A stretch of 64,000 bases of DNA from Litsea cubeba (lineage: Eukaryota > Streptophyta > Magnoliopsida > Laurales > Lauraceae): contig CM022950.1 of the NCBI GenBank assembly GCA_012931725.1, forward strand, positions 64,165,984 to 64,229,983, read 5' to 3'. This document shows positions 52,140-63,612 of the stretch, one piece after another. How positions within the stretch are numbered: the stretch's first letter is position 1; each line of letters begins with the position of its first letter. The notes under the pieces were generated by a model. The model had not been told where the DNA came from. It did no database searches and was given only the letters and a program-made list of their open reading frames with translations. The translations under genes were made by a program, and so were the position numbers.

Positions 52140-52207
<68 letters not shown>

Positions 52208-55200
52208 CCTAGGGATGCCCAGCCTGAAAAATGCACTAGGAAGATGACTTTGGTATACGCCTTTTGTAAGAAAATCAACGACTTGATCATTAGATTCTAT
52301 GTATCTTATTATTATTGTATCTCCTTATTTTCACTTTCTCCCTAATGAAAGTAACAATCAACTTAAATATACTTTTGCTCATGGAGGCATGGTACACAGG
52401 ATTTGAAGCAACATGAATAGTTGTCATGTTATTACCATATAGAGCCATAGGATCATTAGTGATAAATTGTATCTTCCGGAGTAGGGTCCTTAACTATAAC
52501 AATTCACATGTGTCATGAGCCATAGCATGATATGATACTCCACTCCAACACGAGATCTAATGCGTAGAGGCTGCTGCTTACTCTGAAACAATATTTGCCA
52601 CCAAATATCCAACTTAAATCTTGCCCTGTCTCTATCAATAAGCACTTCTATGTTTAGTTGCCCATGACATGTGTAGAGTACTTCTTGCCCCAATGCTGAG
52701 AATCTTTTCAAATACTTTAGGATGCTGTAAACTGCACTTAATTGACCAGTTCTCAAAGAATGCCCAACCAGCTGCTTTGTTAATATGTGATTTGCTTTCG
52801 CTTACTGTTTTTCGTTTTGGCCTCTCTCAGGCCCTTTTGATTCAGCATGCAGATCTTATACTGTACACTTTTGAGATCAATATAGTCACTGTTTCAATAT
52901 ATATAACTACTCAACCACATTCATTGCATATGAATATCTAGGTTCATGATGGAAAGGTAGATGACCAACTAGTCTTTAATATGAAGAAGGATCATGCAAT
53001 AGCTCACTGCTATTATGCTCCTACCCCTATTTTTTGTATCATAATATGAATGGGACTCACGCCAGATTTTCTTATCTCTTCTGGTAGATCGAGTGTATAT
53101 TTATATTGCAAATCACAATCCCCATTGAGATCTGGCTACTTCAATACTTAAATAGTATTTCAACATGCCCAGATTCTTAATCTCAAAGCATGATGGATTT
53201 TTTTTATTCATCACTCCCCAGATGTGCTTGGCACCTTTTGTAACCATATCACAACATAGCTTGATTGAATCTCTCAAACCCATGGGGAGACTGCCCAAGT
53301 CCACAGGGAGCCCTGCTTAATCAGCACAATTTTCCCACTTCATCTTTTGGAACAAATCTTGGAGATGGATCCTTATGGCTTATAGACTTTTTCTTGCTTC
53401 TCCATGAAGGAATGCATTCTTCACGTTTAATTTGTAAAAATGCCAAGAGTAGTTTTGCCTTTTGTGACAATATATTTAACAGAATTCAACTAAACCGTAA
53501 ACCCTAAACCCTAAACCCTAAACCCTAAACCCATATGGTCAACTATAGTTTTTAGCTGCAAAACTGGCCTTATACCTCTGAATTGACCCATTTGGCTCGT
53601 ATTTGAAGGTGGACACCCCCCTTACAACCACATTAAGCTTCCCCTTTGGAAGATTTCAACTCCCTCATTTCGTTTTCCTCTAATGTCTGTATTTCATCAA
53701 TCACAACGTCCTTCCATTTGGATGTGACAGAACATCAGAAACACAAGGTGGACTGGCCTCAGAAGTCAAATGCGACAAAAACCACAATAACATGGATCGT
53801 TCAATGATGAGAAACTCTAGAATTCTTCCCAAACAATAAAATGGATTCCTCCCTGATGAAGGCTGCTCCCCTTTAAGTGGGTCAAGAACCATGGACCAGG
53901 GCCCCATTGGGCCCAATCGCATGCCCCACCACAGACCTAGCTGTGTACAGTTGGAGACCCAATGTCTAGCCATGTACAACACACTGTACAGCCCCCTAAG
54001 TGGGCCCCAATATTATCTAGCTCCTTTTTAAGATATTTCTATGCTTCCTATTTTTGTTAGTTTTATATTAGGGATCTTTCTATATTTGTTTTCCTTTGGG
54101 ATAGAAGTTACTCTTTTAGAAACCAAATCAACATAAGTAGGGAAAGCGATTAGTTATCAAAGATGGAATTAGCAAGCATGTTTCATGGGGATGCTAGGAA
54201 AAGAAAGTGATCCACTTTCTCAATATGGGATGTTGGATGTCTGATAAGTCTATTAAAAGCCTCACATTGTTTTCTAGTGGACTCTTTTTTACATCAATAA
54301 GCAAAAACTCTTCTCTTTTGAGATTCCTTTGACTTCTAACCATAAAATCTAAAGTGCTAAGTTTGGTTTGGACACGCTTACATTTGGGTGGATCCTTCAC
54401 CGATCCGGTGTGGCACTCCTGAAAATGCCTTCCCGTACCTGACCCATTGACTTCCTCACTTTAGCAAATCCCTTTCCAAACCCCTGGATACTTTATTGAC
54501 TCTACCTGTTTTTCACCTTCCAGCACAGTTACTATATTTTTGAATCGCAACCTTTTTTACAGTTCCTCTCTTTTTTCTCCAACTCCACCACTTGCTTAGC
54601 AAAAGCTATTTTTTGTTTCTTCCAAAACCTAATCCACCCCTTCTCTTGGTCTTATACCTTCTTTTTAAACCTAATTGCTTCCAAACTCTCCAATTTTCTA
54701 TTGCGGTCCTAGGTAACAAAATCTGTAGAACTGTGCCGCTAAGTTATATACCAAATTAACCAATTCAACTTTCTTACTCTCTGAAGTGAAAAACTTATGT
54801 TCCATGATTTTATCTTTGCTTTGGTAATTTTCAATATAATGGACTCAGAAAGCTTTCTTCGACATCTAGCTTATCCTTTACTCACTTTCTTGCTTGCCTA
54901 AGTACCACATCATCCTGCTGTCAAGCTGTTCATAACCAAGGAAAAGAAATAGGTACTTATAGTGGGTCATTGAAAAAGTCATCCAACTCAAACTGGGTAC
55001 TTCATTCTTCCACACACAGTTCTCACACACTCATTACAATTCATGGGCATCTTGTATATATTATAAATTATGTCAGTTAGGGATGTATGTTTTTCCCCTT
55101 CTATATCTGCCACATTAATTGCCTCATGTCCCTATTGTGCAAGCCTTTTGTAAATCAATTACAACTGTATGTAAATCTTATGCTACATGCTCCATTTGTA

Positions 55201-56378
55201 TGTAAAACAATAACAATTTTATGATATAATTTAACTTTCAGAACATTGGATTTCATACACAATTGAGATTGAGAAATGAGAATTGGCAATACAGTTTTAT
55301 GCTATATGTGAATGTGATATGCAACTTTCTTTGCAAGTCGGAGCCTTTGATGTTTTGCAATATGCATCCATTGACTTACTATTAAAAAAACAATAAGATT
55401 TTCTCATATCCTAGTTCTGTAGATGTTTTGTATATAAATTTTTCTGCTTTTTTTTTTTTGGAAAAATTCAAAGTTCTTAGAATTTTATGATTTACAGATC
55501 ATGATTTAAGACTCTCTACTATTTACATCTCTTCAGCTCTTCCATGTTTTCTTAGTTTCTACTCTCAAAATGAGTTTTACTATAGCCTGTCTTATTGTTT
55601 TTTCTTTTTTCCCCCTTCAATACCTTGATACTTCAAAGTAAGCAATTTATGACATGGTATCGAATACAATATTTAAATTATATATCTGCATTGTATTGTA
55701 TTCATGACTTATCTGCATTGTTTTGTTTTCATGATTGACTGCAGTAAGTGCTTGTCAAAAAGTGTTTGTCCATGTCACCTAAACAAATTGTTTACCATTC
55801 AAAAAAAAAAAAAAAAAAAGTGTTTGTCCAATTCTACATGTAAATTCTGTTTCCATGCTGACCTGCCATTAGCTGTGCATAATATCATTTTTTTTCCAGT
55901 TTTGTTGGTGTTTATCATTAAAGATTTAATTTGAACACGATGTGGCCAATTTTCTGGTTGACATGACCTAGCTGAGTGAAGTTGAGTTGAGGTTTGTTTT
56001 TGACACCCAACCAAGCCAACCTTTTTTTCTTTTTATTTTTCATGCCCTTGGAAAATAAGTCGACTCAGACGAATATCTACTCAGCTTGTCAAGTTTTTGC
56101 TTACTGCCTTCCAACTGTTCTATTTCTCCAGATGTTCGTGTTTAGGCATTCATTGAATTGTCTGCTGCCAATTCTGTTTTCTTTAACATGATTGCATTTT
56201 GTTTATATTTGCAGAGATGTCACGTAAGCAACGTCAAAGCCGCCTGAGGAGAAAGAAATGGATATGGAGCTGTATTGGGTTGTCTGTAGCCCTTGGAGCT
56301 TCTGTTCTAGCTTGCTCTTATCTTCCTGATCCTGGCAAACAACCAGCAACCTCTGATGATGGTTCCAACACATCTTAA
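45439..56378 (+). CDS. Uncharacterised plant coiled-coil protein with C-terminal membrane segment (421 aa, 3 exons)
   Basis: Exons 45439-46099, 47144-47584 and 56215-56378 join in phase with GT-AG borders (1266 nt). The start MPTFPAVALERLLEP and the segment ISPALYTTPNPTPVP (37-51), then YVVKRKLRGRSE, look like a conserved plant family of unknown function. Low-complexity stretches follow: Pro9 (75-83), Asn7 (93-99) and a duplicated acidic VKQTGQGxGQ repeat. Exon 2 is mostly helical and charged (LRDARLNLSEEIERRKKAEE; AKAIIDAKNQEIARLQDKLQ), a probable coiled coil. Exon 3 has a basic stretch (RKQRQSRLRRKK) and one hydrophobic segment (about 383-401) followed by a short polar end, which suggests a tail-anchored membrane protein. 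Membrane identity is unknown. Intron 2 is 8.6 kb and transposon-rich. Confidence 0.85.
48590..48935 (+). mobile_element. LTR-like retrotransposon fragment in intron 2
   Basis: The sequence contains a TATA-like ctatttatattgcattgtag, an AATAAA-like ttgaataaaattgggat and a downstream ttgttcctcgtgtttgaaac. This order is characteristic of plant LTRs (promoter, poly(A) signal, U5). It ends near gcctgcatcaaatggctag. No paired LTR or coding domain adjoins it, so it would be a solo or fragmentary LTR. Confidence 0.4.
49075..49290 (+). mobile_element. LINE RNase H end and 3' tail
   Basis: The reading FHTEFKHVGRS, then ADSLHKQGVDRSPLVV with a stop, matches the C-terminal RNase H segment of the LINE near 10.2 kb. 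It is followed by a 3' UTR with ggtatactgcttttattcca and ends accaatat plus poly(A). Small indels break the frame. It is a 5'-truncated relic inside intron 2 of the coiled-coil gene. Confidence 0.7.
50407..50530 (-). mobile_element. Short 5'-truncated retro-insertion with 12-bp TSD (minus strand)
   Basis: A 124-bp segment begins with a T-run (poly(A) on the minus strand) and is bordered on both sides by the exact 12-mer tagggtaggctc (50395-50406 and 50531-50542). Read on the minus strand it ends aatgaaattatgggtaccgt plus poly(A), like the end of a LINE 3' UTR. It is too short to carry coding sequence. A SINE is the alternative. Confidence 0.8.
51547..52004. mobile_element. hAT-type MITE (458 bp) with GGATCGG-rich subtermini
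   Basis: The left end is TAGGGGTGCACAAA and the reverse-complemented right end TAGGGGTGTACACGG. Both are followed by many atccgatccg / gacggattgg motifs. The TAGGGGTGTNCA-type end with dense subterminal repeats fits a hAT MITE. I could not find an exact 8-bp duplication, so the flanks have changed or the ends are off by a few bases. Confidence 0.7.
52144..52204. repeat. (GA)30 microsatellite
   Basis: A clean 61-bp GA run directly adjoins the 3' edge of the copia relic. Arg-Glu and Ser-Leu frames across it are artefacts. Confidence 0.95.
52206..54700 (-). mobile_element. Ty1/copia retrotransposon relic (integrase end to RNase H), minus strand
   Basis: Read on the minus strand the domains appear in copia order. 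The reverse-transcriptase start lies near 53640 (STFKYEPNGS), then LNVKNAFLHGE near 53400 and IKNLGMLKYYLSIEVARS near 53150. RNase H lies near 52750 (AVYSILKYLKRF, then VLYTCHG), followed by ITNDPMALYGNN and the terminal DQVVDFLTKGVYQSHLPSAF near 52250. Many stops and indels make it defunct. The upstream part to about 54700 is too decayed to assign with certainty. No LTRs are identified. Confidence 0.8.
53490..53532. repeat. Interstitial telomeric repeat, six CTAAACC units
   Basis: This is a 43-bp tract of the Arabidopsis-type telomere heptamer (CCCTAAA on the + strand), with one C-to-G change in the second unit. It lies inside the reverse-transcriptase region of the copia relic, between the readings STFKYEPNGS and LNVKNAFLHGE, and so is secondary to the retrotransposon. 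Confidence 0.95.
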
Positions 56379-58926
56379 AGCATGCCAACATCCAACAGAA
56401 TGCATCTCTGTCTGGTTTGGTACTGCAATAACCAAAGGGAATCCTTGTTGACATATTTACCCTTTATCAAATTTTGGTTTCTTATGGTCTGGATCTCTGT
56501 ATCTGATCATTAGAGTAGAGAATTTACAGCAGGGGAAAATAATTTTTTTTCTTCAGTAGAAGACTAGAATCAGGAATGGGTCAAGTAGAATCCGTAGAAT
56601 TGAATTTCATTCAGTACAGATGAGTGATGATTGGTTTTTATCAGTTGCTTGCTTCATGATCATGAGGGCTAGCTGAGCTCATTTACTTTGTCCAAGACCC
56701 CTGGTGTATGTGATGTCCATATTTGAGTATAGGTAAAATTCAAATTTTTGAGTAGTTTGCATAATACTGGTTAAATATATCCTTTTAATTGATTAACTCT
56801 TTTGCTGCCTTTGAAGAGATTGAGAAGTGAGAAGAGAATCGTGATTCCAGAAAGAAAGAAAGGAAAAAAAAAAAAAAAAAAGAACCTTCTCTTCTATAGC
56901 ATGACTCGAGAATTACCTCATGTTACAGCACTAATAGCTCACCAATTTTTACTGTTTCAGCGTTGTTGGTGACTGCTTATTTATTCAAGTGATGCAATTT
57001 GAGTTATGTCCTCTTCAGAACGTCTGTTTTTTGTCCACAGTTGATAACAGCCCCCCTTGACTAGTACAATATCGGCATTTCTCTTTTATTAGTGAAAATT
57101 TGTCAAAAGGGATCAGGACCCTTTTATAAAAGGAAATGTCTCAAGCCAATACCTCTTTCCAGATTATATATTTATCTTTCCTTGTTTGGAATGATTGAGG
57201 CTGACCATGCGATATTCATACGCTGTTGAAAGTAACGTAGGATGTAATTTCTTGTCATGTAAAATCCTCACTAGGAAAAAAAAAGGCAGTTTCTTTATCC
57301 CTTATCAGTAGAATAGATGAGAAATACATATCGTGTGGGTAATTTTGTATGGTGAAACTGTAGTGGTTTTTTATTCTTTTTTTAATTTTTGACCAATATG
57401 TTTTTTCATTTGATGATTACAAAATGTTTACAGCAGAAGACAATTTTTACACATTTCTATTATACAGATAACAATGTAAGCAAGAAGGAACTGAGTTTTG
57501 TACACATTGCAAATGTGTTGGCTCTGCAAAGGCTGTTCTGTTGTATTCTTGCATCAGATGTATTCTTCTGGGGGAAAGGGAACTACAACATGTCATTTTG
57601 TAACCTGGACACACAACAACAACAAAAAAAAAAAAAAAAAAAAAAAACAGAATCATCCTCAGGATGCTGCTTGCGAAAATAACCCATCAATTGCAGAGGC
57701 AGAGTAGTTAAAAGTAGTGCAAAAGCCTCGGCCGAACTGGCGTTGTTCCCCTCTTGTGTCCCGTTGTTCCATCAGTAAGCTCGCTTGCCCTCTGTGTCCT
57801 TTACCTCTCCGCCCCCTAAATTTGTTACTCTAATAATTGCCCCTCTCTCTCTCTCCACACGCGCGGCGCACACACACAAAAAAAAAAAAAAAAAACGTTA
57901 GTGTAAAGGAAACAACTGCTATTATTTGTAATCATCTCAACTTATTTGCAACCCTGCCCTTGCCTGCTTTGCAATTTCCTAGATTAGTAAAATGTAAATA
58001 TGTAATGTATAGCCTTCATATTTCACACAAGGGGTCACATTAAAAGTATACATTTTCAAAATTCTATTCTTTTTTTTTTATTTTATTTTTAAAGGCACCC
58101 TCTTTTCTTCTTAAATGATAGAAAAACACACTTTTTACACAAAAAGTAAAAAAAGAAACAATTCCCTATCAATACACTAAAGACAAAATACCATCACAAC
58201 CCTCTTATATTTTATTCTCTGCTTTACATCACTTTTACTTTAATAGGATGTGGAATCATCCTCCAATTGATAGAAAGTTTACACCAGCAAACCATGTCCC
58301 ATTTTTTAGTCCAGCCTTCCTAAGAAGGCTACCAAATAAAAAGAGAGACAAGACATAGAAAAAGACGGACTATAGGGGCCTATAGATCAAATACTTTAGT
58401 GAGATCAAGAGAGAGATTCTAAGGCCAAGCCAAGGGATTTGCAAGTGCAGAAGTGTTGATTCAATTCAGATGGAGATACATGCAAGTGTTGAAGGCCAGA
58501 TGGAGATACACGCAGGTGTTGGGCGAAGCCAAGGGATTATTCATTCTCCTGTTTCGTTGAAACGGGGAGACACTGTTTCATCCAATTAAGTTCAGAGAGA
58601 TACTGTTCATCCAATAAAGATGACGCACGCCCACGCCTAACAAGATACAATTTCTCCTTGAATGCGGTCACTCTGGCTTTTCACCATTGAGCTCTCTAGC
58701 CCTCCAAATACAAGGCTACGGTGATCTGATCAGGCTGAGGGCAACTCCCATTCACTCAGATTCTTCTCCAATCAGTCCGACAGAGATACCACATTAATTC
58801 TTCGTCAGTATTAGTTCTTAGGCGTAAATTCCATGTTTGTACAGGGATCACCCAACAAGGAGCCTCTACTCCAACAACCATCAAAAACTTTTTTCCGAGG
58901 GATTATGGTGCCCAAGGGTCCCATCT

Positions 58927-58968
<42 letters not shown>

Positions 58969-59336
58969 CTGCAGCACTACAACATGGATAATAGATTGGC
59001 CAGTTCATATCATTTAATCCATAGCATGTCACTCTGTATTAGAAAAATGAAATAGAGGAACCAAATATAATTAAAGTGTAAACTACATTTCGATCGCTCA
59101 GGTTTGAATTTCTGAACAGTAGGGGCAGGTTCCACAAAACAGCAAATGGAGCACCCAACAGTCCAAGAAATTTCTCAAAACAATTACAAAATCAAATGGG
59201 ATAGACTAGTTCCATAGATTCTCGGTACAGCATTTCTCTCCATATCCAATGTCACTCCTTAAACTTCCAAGCCCAGTGTAACCGGAAAATATATTGCGGC
59301 GGAAGTGCATCTGACCTGCTGAAGTGCTATACAAAT
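56379..59336. other. Intergenic, convergent 3' region
   Basis: This holds the 3' UTR of the coiled-coil gene and, at its far side, that of the RH3-like gene, which converges on it. Poly(A)-type runs occur near 56863-56881, 57623-57647 and 57879-57895. Imperfect direct repeats (agatggagataca) lie near 58470-58510 and (GA)20 at 58929-58967. No further gene is supported. Confidence 0.5.
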
Positions 59337-60398
59337 CTAGTAGTCTTTCTTGTTTGGGCATTCAGATGCCCTATGTCCCGATCGGCCACAGTTGAAACAC
59401 GAACCACCAAAGCTTCTGTCACATGATCCAGCAGTAACCTCAGAATTGATATTGATGATTGTAAGATATCATATATGTAGAAAACAAAGGAAACTGCAAA
59501 ATGATATAGTGCATGCACCAACAAACTTAGAATAAGAATGTTCTCCAGGAAGTAAATGACCCAATTAAGAGGATATACAATCTGTCAGTGCTGATATCCT
59601 ATTGCAATGATTCTGGGATGCTTTGGAAACAAACAATTACCTTGAATAAAAAATGAGAAAAAACTATTCACGATGCACACAGGTAAAGCAGTCATAGCCA
59701 ATTAGCCATTGAGAACAGATAACCTTTCTAAATTATGTACAATGGGTATTTATTTAATTTTTTATTTTTTTACAATGCTACAGATTTATTTATTATTTAT
59801 TTTGGGAAAAGGAACTTAAAAGTGTAAGCAATAAACACAAATGCACAAATAGACAGAATTAGACAATACAAATCAACATTTGTTAATAGTTAAAGCCAAC
59901 AAGTCGCAAGAGAACGAGTTGACTTGTGCCGACTTGGTGGGCCTGCTGGTGCATCTTTTGAGGAATATCCCAATCTCGAGTGCTTTCTTAGAGCCAGCAT
60001 CTTATGCTTTAACAGTCATTGTTACTAAATACATAGACATGGTCATTCTGGCTGTATGCTTCTAAATGATGGTGATCTAAAACAGAGAGTGTGGCACTTC
60101 ATTAGCTAATTCACAGGAACAATGAATACCTGTCCCTATTGCCAAAGGAAGATGGTCGGTTTGATCGTCTGTTCCCAATTAGCCAGTCGTCATCACTACT
60201 TCTTGAGTTCCGGGACCAACTATTTTCAGTTTTGTAGCTCCGTCCACCACGCCGAAATCCATCATCGTCATCATCAGAGCTCCTGCCACCCCAGCTTCGA
60301 GAACCCCTGGAACCCCTTCCACCCCTGGAACCCCGGTCCCTGCTTGAGAACCTGCCATAGTTGTCACTTGCAGGACCATCATCTTGCAATGCAGGTAA
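59337..60398 (-). CDS. RH3: DEAD-box RNA helicase RH3-like, last two exons only
   Basis: Minus-strand exons 60130-60398 and 59337-59415 join in phase (AG|A, Arg) with GT-AG borders. They encode the C-terminal tail of a plant RH3-type helicase: LPALQDDGPASDNYGRFSS, then an RG/SR-rich stretch (RGSRGGRGSRGSRSWGGRSS), then SSDDDWLIGNRRS. A terminal CCHC zinc knuckle follows (CFNCGRSGHRASEC, stop after NKKDY). In known RH3 proteins this tail follows the helicase core and an RNA-binding domain, and the protein works in chloroplast intron splicing and ribosome biogenesis. None of the helicase motifs lies in the window. The next exon would have to be beyond the LINE at 61.6-63.6 kb or past 64000. A detached 3' fragment is the alternative. 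Confidence 0.75.
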
Positions 60399-61619
60399 CT
60401 GCATAGATGGCATACAGAAACACATCAACTTCAGTTGCCTCTTAACTAATGATGTATTGAAAACAACACAGCAGGAACAAAGGATTGAATCCTGAACTAC
60501 ATCAAAAAGTTCTAATATTTTCATCAGCCAAGAAGATCCATTTATGTATTTAATCGAATTCAGTAAATTAAATTGCTGGGTATTCATTCTGCTTTCTTTT
60601 ATCCCAAACTTGTCTTCACACATGCATTTAAGTAATTAAGTTTGAAACCATACAGTGCTCATAATCACCATTAGCAAGGCCTCAAATACTCTAGCATGTG
60701 AATCTAGTTAGTTCTAATGGAAAACTCATGCATACAGCACCTACAGTGTGGCAAATGGAACCTGCACTTTGAATAATGGGACACACTCCCTGGCCATTCT
60801 GGATTGGAGGGAATGGAAAGTGGAAACTAAATTGAAGATTCTGAAAAGCAGCAGCATTTAAAAATTTAGTTGCTCCCTGATAAAAAAAGTCCAAGTTTTA
60901 GCTCTGGCACCAGAACAGGCCCAAGCCAAACTATACAGGAATGAGTATGATTTCACTAACATGCCAAACTACGAATGCAGACCCATAGAAAATAAAAGAT
61001 TCAACCAAAGTAGTAAAGCAATATGCACCATGTTCACAAGCAGCAAACAACTGATGCAACCAACAGCACAAGAAAAGCCGAGACTTTTCATAGTTACAAC
61101 AAGTGAAATCATTGCTCATGGAAAAACCCACATATGTTGATGTCCCTCCAATTAATTGCTTCATTATTTTAAGACAGTTATATGCATTTAGTCATTTGTT
61201 TAACAGCGTATTTAAGTCATTTTACAATAAATTATGACTACATAGTGGAGATTAAAACACTTGAATTGGTAAAATCTGAATTTGATGTTTCAGATTAGAT
61301 TTAAGGAAAACTCTAGTTAAGAAACATAAACATCATCATGTAGAGGGAAGGGTTGGGTATCCATACCTACTTTTAAATTAAAATATGAGATTAGAGACTT
61401 AAAAGTTGTGAAATCCATGGTTTGAGGATTTGGGCATGTAATGAATGATGATATCCATGGAATAGGCTGCTCATCTGTGTTGTTACACTACCTTAAGCCT
61501 GCCTCTTACTACTATGTGATACTGTTACATTTGCAGCTAGCATCACAGCACACTTTTTGGTTGCTTCTTCAATGGTCCTGGTTCATACTTGAAGATCAAC
61601 CAGTTTGTTTCAGGTAAGT
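60399..61619. other. Intronic or intergenic sequence, no supported exon
   Basis: I looked on the minus strand for upstream RH3 exons and found none. It is AT-rich, without recognised repeats. Confidence 0.4.
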
Positions 61620-63612
61620 GTTAAGACATTTAGCGATGCAGGAGTGGAGAGATGTTGTAAGAAGTGGGTTGGAAAGGAAATTAAAGGGGTGGGACAAGCT
61701 AGAAGAGGATAGAATGCTTGATCAAGATAAGATGGAGATTAATAAGGGTTTTACAAAAGGTGTGGGAGATTAATCGGATGGAAGAGATGTCTTGGAGGCA
61801 GAAGTCAAGAGCTTTATGGCTTAAGGAGGAGCCATTTTTGCACATTTTTTCAAAGTAGATAACTATTTAAAAGCACCAAGTTATTTCATCGGATGGCCAA
61901 AGCTAGAAGAAGAATGAATTTCATTGAGAAGATTAGTAGAGGTAATAGGTTGTCAGTAGAACCAGCATGGATTAAAGTGAAAGTTGCACATTTTTTAAAG
62001 TTTTGTACACCAGTAAGGATGTTTTTAGACCCACACTATGGCTAGTATGTCGATTCAGCAGGATCTTTAGATTTGGATGGAAAGGAACTTCAAGGAGGAA
62101 GAAGCTAGCAATGTGTTAGATGATAGTGTGGGAGACTGGGAGATAAAGATCCGGGCCAAGACAGCTTTAATCTCTCCTTTATCAAAGCTTCTCAGGATGT
62201 TCTTGAAGAAAAGTTTTGTCCATTGCTATTAGGATTCCATCAAACATCAAGGGGTGGGTAGGTTGAGTACAGAAATCAATGCCACTTTCTTGAGTCTCAT
62301 TCCTAAAATCAACCCGGTATCATTGAAAGACTTTAGACTGACTAAGCTTGATGGGGTGTATTTATAAACTTTTGTTGAAGATTTTGGCAAACAGGTTCCA
62401 AAGAGCTCTTCCACACATTATTAGCTATGATGCCCGGATACGGACACGGGTATGGATACAGGATACGGGAACGAGCGTCCGATACGTCAACTTCAAAATT
62501 TTAGGGCACGAATACAAGTACGGCATTCCTAAAAATATATAAATATAAATATTTAATTGGGAGTTTATTTTAAATGATATATTTATTTATTGCTTGAGCT
62601 GTCAAACTAGAGAAAAGATCTTTAAAGAGTAAAGAGTTTTTTTATTGTAGCTGGGCCGAGCTTGAATCGATCTCAAGCCCACAAGATGGGCCCTGCCTCA
62701 CTTGAAATTGGAGTGGGGAACAGACCCACGTGACAAAAAAATAAAATAAATAAGAGCACTTTCTTTCTGCCCTTGACGAGAAGAGAGATGAGGAGAGGGA
62801 GGAGGGCCAGCGACGATGATGATGGAGGCAACGAGATCTTGGCGGCTGATGGTGGCGGACGATGGAGATGGCAGTCGGCTGTGGCGACGTCGGTGCAGGT
62901 ACGCCTTTTTTCTTCTGTTTCTCTTCTCCTCGGTTTTTTTTTCCTTCTTCTCTGGGTCTAGGTGACGGAGGCGAAGGGGAAAGGGTTGTGCAGAGAGCAT
63001 GGAGGGTGGGATTGTGGGTCGTATGGAAGATGGATTTCCTTTATTTTCGATTTTTTTTATAAAATACGAGACAACCGTATCCCGATTTTTTTTTTTTTTT
63101 TTTGCGCCGTATCCCTACCGTATCTTGAAGTATCCCATACCCATACCTGTATCATACCGTGTTTGCACCGGTACCATGGGTGAGTTGCCGTATCCGGGTA
63201 TCATAGATATTAGTCCATCTCAAGGGGCTTTCGTCCATAAAAGATATTCTTGATGCTATATTGGTAGCAAATGAACTTACAGACTCCAAGAAGAGGGCTC
63301 ATATGGAAGGAACAATTTTTAAAAATTGATCTGGAAAGGGCATATCATCATGTGGAATGAAAGTTTGTTGACTACATGTTGGGTAGATTTGGTTTTGGGT
63401 CGAGGTGGAGAGGGTGTATTAATGAATGCATTTCATCTACATTGTTTTCAGCTTTTGTTAACAGTTCTCCCACTCGTCTTTTCAAGGCTTCGAGAGGGCT
63501 TAGACAGGGTGACTGTTTTCCCCTTTTTTTGTTCACTATTTTTGCAGAAGCAATGGGAAAGACGCTCATGAAAGCTAAAGAGGTTGGATGACTAGTGGCT
63601 TCAAAGTGTGTA
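61620..63612 (+). mobile_element. LINE ORF2 relic (linker and reverse transcriptase), interrupted by a TIR element
   Basis: The plus-strand readings, in broken frames, are EINRMEEMSWRQKSRALWLK, then INATFLSLIPKINPVSLKDF and YKLLLKILANRFQRALPHII. Beyond an insertion they resume with SPSQGAFVHKRY and DLERAYHHVEW-like sequence, then GRFGFGSRWRGC and SRGLRQGDCFP. These are successive blocks of an L1-type reverse transcriptase. The Y/F-A-D-D block that should follow is absent, so the relic is truncated near 63612. It lies antisense to the RH3-like gene. Confidence 0.85.
62425..63206. mobile_element. 782-bp TIR element nested in the LINE, with an exon-like insert
   Basis: The left end is CTATGATGCCCGGATACGG and the reverse-complemented right end CTATGATACCCGGATACGG, differing at one base in 19. 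Subterminal copies of ggatacgg / ccgtatcc surround it. The LINE reading breaks at ALPHII on one side and resumes at SPSQGAF on the other. Six flanking bases (tattag) are duplicated; an 8-bp copy is imperfect. The centre (62788-62900) is GC-rich and reads RRGRRASDDDDGG up to a splice-donor-like cag|gtacgcc. Confidence 0.8.

Noticed and set aside
62701..63000. 100-codon minus-strand Arg/Lys-rich frame
   Set aside because: It lies inside the nested TIR element, opposite the exon-like segment, and has no recognised domain.
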